Positions 31,393-36,137 of a DNA stretch of 36,137 bases are shown piece after piece. The notes under the pieces were generated by a model, which worked only from the letters and a program-made list of their open reading frames with translations, made no database searches and was not told the DNA's origin. How positions within the stretch are numbered: the first letter of the stretch is position 1; the number at the start of each line of letters is the position of its first letter. The position numbers and the translations under genes were made by a program. Origin of the DNA: Candidatus Thermoplasmatota archaeon (GTDB taxonomy: Archaea > Thermoplasmatota > Thermoplasmata > RBG-16-68-12 > JAGMCJ01); the NCBI GenBank assembly GCA_022848865.1, contig JAJISE010000018.1:1-36137 (forward strand). The letters are read 5' to 3'.

Positions 31393-32616
31393 CTACAATT
31401 CCATCCACTCGCCCTCGACCGGGAGCACGTTCTCCCTGCCCTCCACCTGGCTCGCGAGCTCCTCGCGGTTGTCGCCGTGGCAGTAGACGACCTTGTCGGG
31501 GTCGCAGCGCTCTATGAACGTAAGCAGCTCGGAATGTCCAGCGTGCGCGGAGAAGTCGAAGGAGCAGACCTCGCACTCGATCTCCTGCGTGGCGCCGTAG
31601 AGGTTGATCTTGCCCTCTTCCTGGAGCATCCGGCCGTTGGTCCCCTCCACCTGGTAGCCCGTGAGCAGTATCCCGCTCTTCTTGTCCCTCCTCACGCGGT
31701 TGATGTACTCGAGGACGGGCCCGCCGTCCAGCATCCCGCTCGTGCAGACGATGACGTCGCCCTTCAGGGCCATCCCTCTCGCCCTCGGGCTCCTCACCAT
31801 CCTGGTTTTCCTCACCGCCCGCCTGAGTTTCTTCGGGTTCCTCAGGAACTCGGGCATGCTGAGGTAATGCCTGTTGATCGCCTGGCCCATGCCGTCGAGC
31901 CAGACCTCGAAGTTGCTGTTGGCGAGGGAGAGGAGGACCTCCTGCGTCCTTCCCACCGCGAACGAGGGGACTATGACCTTCCCGCCGCGGTTGACGATCT
32001 CCTCCACCTTCTTGAGGAACTTGTACTCCACCTTCTGCCGGTTCTCGTGGTCCCGTCCGGCGTATGTGGACTCGAGAATCAGTACGTCGCACTTGACGGG
32101 CTTGGCCCCTCGCACGAGTCCCGTGGGTATCGTGTGGATGTCGCCGGTGAACAGGACGCTCTTGTCCCCCACCATCTCGTACATGGCTGCCCCGGGTACG
32201 TGGCCCGCCGAATGCACGCGGACCTCCGTATCGCCGACCCTGATGACCTCGTCGAAGAGGACCGGCTCGAAGTTCTCCCGCATCCGCTCGATGTCCTCCT
32301 TACCGTAGGGTTTGGGGTATCCCTCGTACTCCGCGATCTTGAGCGTGTCATGGGTCAGCATCTCCGCGACGAGAAATGTCATGGGCGTCGCGAGGACCCT
32401 CGTGTCGTGCCTGCCGCACAGCCAGGGGATCATGCCCGAGTGGTCTATGTGCGAATGGGTCAGCATGACATGCCCAACCGGAGGCGCGGGCCTCGGGTAC
32501 TTGGGTGGCTTGGCGGGAGTCATCCCGTAGTCGAGCAGTATCTCGTCGGGACCGTTCCTCAAGAGACATGCCAGGCTTCCGACCTCGTGGGCCCCGCCAA
32601 GGAAATTAGCTTCCAT
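31393..32616 (-). CDS. Archaeal beta-CASP metallo-ribonuclease (CPSF-like)
   Basis: 407 residues from the ATG at 32616; a GTG three codons earlier is possible. An MBL-fold nuclease of the CPSF73/RNase J group, acting on RNA. The zinc motif is LTHSHIDHSG near residue 55, with later ligands in SAGHVPGAAM and FTGDIHT. The beta-CASP motifs are LESTYAGRDH (A), FDFSAHAGHSEL (B) and VYCHGDNREE (C). It has no N-terminal KH domains, so it resembles aCPSF2 rather than the KH-bearing transcription terminator FttA/aCPSF1. Whether it is mainly an exonuclease or endonuclease cannot be told. It follows the DUF4010 gene with 80 bases between. Confidence 0.94.
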   Translation of the reverse strand: MEANFLGGAHEVGSLACLLRNGPDEILLDYGMTPAKPPKYPRPAPPVGHVMLTHSHIDHSGMIPWLCGRHDTRVLATPMTFLVAEMLTHDTLKIAEYEGYPKPYGKEDIERMRENFEPVLFDEVIRVGDTEVRVHSAGHVPGAAMYEMVGDKSVLFTGDIHTIPTGLVRGAKPVKCDVLILESTYAGRDHENRQKVEYKFLKKVEEIVNRGGKVIVPSFAVGRTQEVLLSLANSNFEVWLDGMGQAINRHYLSMPEFLRNPKKLRRAVRKTRMVRSPRARGMALKGDVIVCTSGMLDGGPVLEYINRVRRDKKSGILLTGYQVEGTNGRMLQEEGKINLYGATQEIECEVCSFDFSAHAGHSELLTFIERCDPDKVVYCHGDNREELASQVEGRENVLPVEGEWMEL

Positions 32617-32696
32617 GCTCACCACGATAGGCAGACTCTTCTTAACCCTTTTGGGCTGTCAGCGGGAGCTTGCTCGGACCCGCAAGCCGCGCATCC

Positions 32697-33965
32697 CTAG
32701 GCAAACGAGTATAGGACCACGGATGAGACGACGCCGATAGCCACGGCGAGGCCGAAGATGACGATGATGTATTTGCTCAGTTGCCTGGTCCCGAGGACGG
32801 CTACGATCCCTCCCTTTACGAGGGTGTTCGATATCGCGGCGAGGATGATGGCGATGCTCGCCGTCATGTTGGAGATGGAGGAGCCGCCCAGTCTTGCCAT
32901 GCTCAGCGTTATCGCGTCGACGTCCATGAGGCCGGAGAGCGCGCTCGCGACGTAGATGCCAGTGTCCGCGAAGTGGACCTGCGCCGCCTTTGCGACCAAC
33001 AGGATGATGGCGAAGAACAGGCCGAACTTGAGGGCCTGTCGGACGCTGAAAGGGTTCTTGAGCTCCACCTCCTCCGTCTCTCCCACCTCCTTCCTGAAGA
33101 AGAGAACGACGGCCGCCACGGCACAGACGATGGTCATGACCACCATCGGGCCGAGAAGCATCCAGAACAGGGGGTGGTTGAGCACAGCCACCTCGAGGAG
33201 GATCCTCGGGAACATCATCATGGAGGCTACGGTTATCCCGATCGCGAAGGACCTGGTCAGTGATGGGTTCTCCTTGCTTCTTTGGGAGAAGGCCAACGCC
33301 ACGGCCGTGGAGGACACCAGGCCGCCGAGCAGTCCCGTCAGCCCGACGCCTTTCTTGCCTCCGAGGACCTTCACGGCGACGTATCCGGCGAACCCGATGC
33401 ACGCGATGAAGACGACCATCAGCCATATGTAGAAGGGGTTGAGGACGCCGAGCCAGCCGTAAGCCTCATTGGGGAGGATCGGGAGAATGACTATGGTCAA
33501 TATCGCCAGCTTCAGGGTCGCGTAGACATCCTCTCGGCTCACCTTCTTCACGAGCTTGTGCAGAGCTGGCTTGACCGACAGGAACGCCGTCGTCACAACG
33601 GCAACCGTGGCTGCTGCGATGAGGTGTTCGAAGTAGACGAGACCGCCCACGATGAAGATGATGAGAGTCGCCACCTCGGTCGTGCCGCCGATCGATCCTC
33701 TCTGTGACGACGCGTAGTATGAAATGGCAACAAGGGCGGAGAACGCGATGAAGGATACAACGAAGAACCAAACGTCAAACATGGCCGAGATCGTGCCCAT
33801 CATGGCGATGAGGATGAACGTCCTGATCCCCGCGAACTCCCGTGCGGTCCTGTCCTTCCTCGCATACTCCCGCTCGAGACCCGCCAAGCCTCCCAGGGCG
33901 ATGGATATCCCCAGCTTGACGACAATGGCCACCTCGGGGTCGAGAGTCGTGCCGAATAGATCCAT
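32697..33965 (-). CDS. MgtC/SapB-like plus DUF4010 membrane protein
   Basis: 422 residues, almost entirely hydrophobic, about 11-13 membrane helices. The N-terminal part (about 15-140) is MgtC-like: ALGGLAGLEREYARKDRTAREFAGIRTF. The remainder is DUF4010, with GLLGGLVSSTAVALAFSQRS, a repeated short motif near the end GGSSISNMTASIAIILAA, and several Gly-Ser clusters. Related proteins are suggested to act in magnesium or anion homeostasis; no transport activity can be read from the sequence. A clear TATA element ACTATAAATAG lies 25-35 bases before the ATG. Confidence 0.93.
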   Translation of the reverse strand: MDLFGTTLDPEVAIVVKLGISIALGGLAGLEREYARKDRTAREFAGIRTFILIAMMGTISAMFDVWFFVVSFIAFSALVAISYYASSQRGSIGGTTEVATLIIFIVGGLVYFEHLIAAATVAVVTTAFLSVKPALHKLVKKVSREDVYATLKLAILTIVILPILPNEAYGWLGVLNPFYIWLMVVFIACIGFAGYVAVKVLGGKKGVGLTGLLGGLVSSTAVALAFSQRSKENPSLTRSFAIGITVASMMMFPRILLEVAVLNHPLFWMLLGPMVVMTIVCAVAAVVLFFRKEVGETEEVELKNPFSVRQALKFGLFFAIILLVAKAAQVHFADTGIYVASALSGLMDVDAITLSMARLGGSSISNMTASIAIILAAISNTLVKGGIVAVLGTRQLSKYIIVIFGLAVAIGVVSSVVLYSFA

Positions 33966-33989
33966 CCCGCTGGCTTATCCTGGCGGCTC

Positions 33990-33998
33990 TATTTATAG
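33990..33998 (-). promoter_or_regulatory. TATA box of the MgtC/DUF4010 gene
   Basis: The minus strand reads ACTATAAATAG, about 25 bases before the ATG at 33965. Confidence 0.65.
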
Positions 33999-34129
33999 TT
34001 GCATACTTCGGGTTTCTACCGGTCGCATGAAGGTCCTTCCAGGTCGACCGACAATGTTAAATTCGCCCCAGCTTATGGACTCGAGGCATGGGGCGATGCT
34101 CCAGGTCTGTTTGGGAATGGAGGATTGAA

Positions 34130-36137
34130 ATGAGAAAGATTAGTGGAAGTTTGTGTGCCTACTTTTTGGGAGCGATAATGGTTCTTTCCGCACTGGTCAT
34201 TCTGATACCTGGACCCGCGGAGGCTCCGCCACTCGGCTCCGTTGCGCTGTTCAAGGACAGGGATGCTTGGGGAACCCTGAGCAATGAGAATGTCCTGACA
34301 TCGCATGGGATTTCGTATGACGTCTTCGGGTCGTCGGACATGGGTGTCGTTGACCTCTCGAGCTACGACAAGATAATCATAGTCTCCTGTCAGGACCTGG
34401 CCTTCTACCAGGACGTGGAGGCCAACCGTGCATGGTTCGAGAGCTACATCTCGGGGGGAAAGAAGTTCCAGATGAATGGCGCGACCTATTTCGCGGACAA
34501 CTGGAACCTACTGACCATGCCCGGCGGTCTCACATCCATCGGCGACCAAGGAATCGAGCTGCTCTCGATCGTGGACAACGGCCATGAGATGGTGAACGTG
34601 CCGCATGTCATAACGGACTCCGAGATAGACAACTGGTGGTTCTCTACGCACGGCTACATAACCGGAACCGGGGGCTCGCCCAAAGTGATCATCGAGGAAA
34701 CGGGTACCGGAAACATGATTCTGATCGAGTACAGGTTTGGCGGGGGGACGGTCATAGCGTCCATGCAGACCTTGGAGTTTGGATATGCATTGGGATACTC
34801 CCCCATCCTGGAGAACATCATTCTCTACAATCCTATCTCGGTCGACCATGACGTTGCAGTGGAATCGCTGGACATACCGGACGTCGTGGAGAGGACGGGG
34901 ACCTACTTCGTCAACACGACGATCTGGAACCTCGGGCTCAACGACGAGTTCAGCATAGTCGTGAACTTCTCGATCGATGGAATCCTTCAGGATTCAAGAT
35001 TCATACCTGCGCTTCCAACGCTGACATCTCAGAACGTGAGCTTCATGTGGACGCCGATGGTCAGCAACGACTACTTCCTTGAGGTCGACGCATCCTTCGT
35101 CCCGAACGAGAACATAACGACCAACAACGCCGCGAACAAGACCGTTTCCGTCGTGGACACGGTGTCGCCCGTAACGCCTTCGGGCTTCATGATAAGGCTC
35201 GTCCCGACGGGCAATGCGCTGGATATCTTGTGGACCGAGAACACGGAGCCGGACCTCGCGTTCTACAACGTCTACAGGAGCATGGACGCGATGGGCTATA
35301 CTCTCCTCGCGCAGGTCCCGTCAGGCAATGACCACTGGATCGACACGAGCGTGTCCAACGGTCTCACGTACTTCTACAAGATATCGACCCAGGACAATGT
35401 CCCGAACGAGTCGCCGACGACGATGGTCCTGGCGGCAATACCTGACTACGACTCGGACAATGACGGCACCGGGGACGCTTTCGACAACGACGATGACAAC
35501 GACGGCGTGCCCGACAACGTGGACGCCTTCCCGTTCGACCCCACTGAGTGGGCGGACTTCGACGGTGACGGTATCGGCGACAACGCTGACCCGGACGACG
35601 ACAATGACGGCGTGCCGGATGGTGCCGACCAGTTCCCGTACAACGCCAATGAGTACACGGACAGCGACGGTGATGGCATAGGGGATAACACGGATCTTGA
35701 CGACGATAATGATGGCTATCCGGATGACATCGACGATTTCCCCTACGACCCGTTCGAGTGGGAGGACACCGACGGTGATGGCATCGGCAACAACCTCGAC
35801 CCGGACGATGACAACGACGGCGTGCTGGACGGGAACGACGCATTCCGGCTCAATCCGAACGAGTGGAGGGACACGGACTCTGACGGCGTCGGGAACAACG
35901 CCGACCCGGACGATGACAATGATGGCCGCGTGGATGAGGTCGATGCTTTCCCGCTTGACCCCACGGAGTGGGAGGACACGGACGGTGACGGCATCGGCAA
36001 CAACGCGGACACGGACGATGACAACGATGGCGTCCTGGATATCGATGACGACTTCCCGCTCAATCCGAACGAGTATCGCGATACGGACGGCGACGGGACC
36101 GGGAACAACGACGACATCGACGACGACAACGATGGCG
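34130..36137 (+). CDS. Secreted surface protein with GATase-like module, CARDB, FN3 and calcium-binding repeats (3' end outside window)
   Basis: The frame is open from the ATG at 34130 (GGAGG at 34119-34123 upstream) to the window end, 669 codons. Signal peptide (hydrophobic stretch at residues 8-28). Residues 38-235 are a module starting VALFKDRDAWG, homologous to residues 423-622 of the protein at 1-2993. A CARDB-like domain (about 238-345) and an FN3 domain (about 346-440) follow. From residue 453 come 35-residue acidic repeats, DDDNDGVxDxxDxFPxxPxEWxDTDGDGIGxNxD, the calcium-binding type seen in thrombospondin type 3 and surface proteins of archaea. It probably coats the cell and binds calcium. 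No anchor is visible within the window. Confidence 0.9.
   Translation, partial: MRKISGSLCAYFLGAIMVLSALVILIPGPAEAPPLGSVALFKDRDAWGTLSNENVLTSHGISYDVFGSSDMGVVDLSSYDKIIIVSCQDLAFYQDVEANRAWFESYISGGKKFQMNGATYFADNWNLLTMPGGLTSIGDQGIELLSIVDNGHEMVNVPHVITDSEIDNWWFSTHGYITGTGGSPKVIIEETGTGNMILIEYRFGGGTVIASMQTLEFGYALGYSPILENIILYNPISVDHDVAVESLDIPDVVERTGTYFVNTTIWNLGLNDEFSIVVNFSIDGILQDSRFIPALPTLTSQNVSFMWTPMVSNDYFLEVDASFVPNENITTNNAANKTVSVVDTVSPVTPSGFMIRLVPTGNALDILWTENTEPDLAFYNVYRSMDAMGYTLLAQVPSGNDHWIDTSVSNGLTYFYKISTQDNVPNESPTTMVLAAIPDYDSDNDGTGDAFDNDDDNDGVPDNVDAFPFDPTEWADFDGDGIGDNADPDDDNDGVPDGADQFPYNANEYTDSDGDGIGDNTDLDDDNDGYPDDIDDFPYDPFEWEDTDGDGIGNNLDPDDDNDGVLDGNDAFRLNPNEWRDTDSDGVGNNADPDDDNDGRVDEVDAFPLDPTEWEDTDGDGIGNNADTDDDNDGVLDIDDDFPLNPNEYRDTDGDGTGNNDDIDDDNDG
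35489..36137 (+). repeat. 105-bp tandem coding repeats (calcium-binding DxDNDG units)
   Basis: Units begin at 35489, 35594, 35699, 35804, 35909, 36014 and 36119 (the last cut by the window edge). The period is exactly 105 bases (35 codons). Each unit has two Asp-rich calcium loops (DDDNDG and DxDGDGIG). The even spacing with no length change suggests expansion by unequal recombination. Confidence 0.85.

Noticed and set aside
32640-32690. GC-rich inverted repeat resembling a hairpin terminator between DUF4010 and the beta-CASP gene
   Set aside because: The arms are short and the inner loop would be only two bases; no T-run follows on the minus strand.
31477-32700. 407-codon plus-strand frame opposite the beta-CASP gene
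   Set aside because: Antisense to a gene with complete zinc and beta-CASP motifs; no start signals and no recognisable protein pattern.

Overview
The window reads as chromosomal DNA of an uncultured archaeon, most likely Thermoplasmatota. The archaeal assignment is firm. It carries the block rps19e, PDCD5-like protein, rpl39e, rpl31e, eIF6, an archaeal MptE pterokinase, a DUF373 protein, a SAMP/ThiS-like small modifier, a TrmB-family regulator, an archaeal beta-CASP nuclease and a tRNA-Ser with a bulge-helix-bulge intron. TATA boxes such as TTTAATATC and TTTATATA sit about 25-40 bases before many starts. The Thermoplasmatota placement is inference, from the DUF835/RING-like membrane protein, the many zinc-ribbon membrane proteins and the large NosD/FN3/calcium-repeat surface proteins. 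DNA is GC-rich, genes are tightly packed, and no gene-free stretch exceeds about 230 bases.

Layout. 1-2993 (-): partial, very large secreted surface protein. 3105-6227 (-): acetyltransferase fused to a large beta-sandwich region. 6401-9955 (+): AIM24-like protein, small membrane proteins, superoxide reductase and a kelch propeller protein, with a decayed methyltransferase remnant on the minus strand at 7924-8052. 9984-13168: zinc-ribbon membrane proteins and a B12-binding radical SAM enzyme coupled to a Cys/His-rich membrane protein. 13404-16331 (-): NosD-like beta-helix protein with four FN3 domains; an 11-bp phased repeat lies between it and the radical SAM promoter. 16498-16602 (-): tRNA-Ser(CGA) with an 18-nt intron. 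16647-19637 (+): SAMP-like modifier and the two subunits of glycine decarboxylase. 19618-21437 (-): mptE and DUF373. 21544-22885 (+): zinc-ribbon protein and metallo-hydrolase. 22888-24779 (-): translation operon. 24941-26202 (+): RecA/KaiC-like ATPase and UbiX. 26218-28527 (-): RING-like/DUF835 membrane protein, divergent from a TrmB regulator coupled to a geranylgeranyl-reductase-family flavoprotein (28612-30548, +). 30508-33965 (-): NadC, beta-CASP nuclease and MgtC/DUF4010 membrane protein. 34130-end (+): partial surface protein with calcium-binding repeats.

Together: housekeeping functions (translation, folate/pterin, NAD, glycine cleavage, prenyl and flavin chemistry, RNA processing) are interleaved with cell-surface and membrane genes of unknown role. 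The surface proteins at the two ends share a homologous domain of about 200 residues. The most unusual items are the RING-like/DUF835 receptor-like protein with a palindrome in its divergent promoter region, the giant acetyltransferase fusion, the helically phased 11-bp array, the inverted repeat on the superoxide reductase promoter, and the methyltransferase remnant. No CRISPR array, insertion sequence or prophage was seen.
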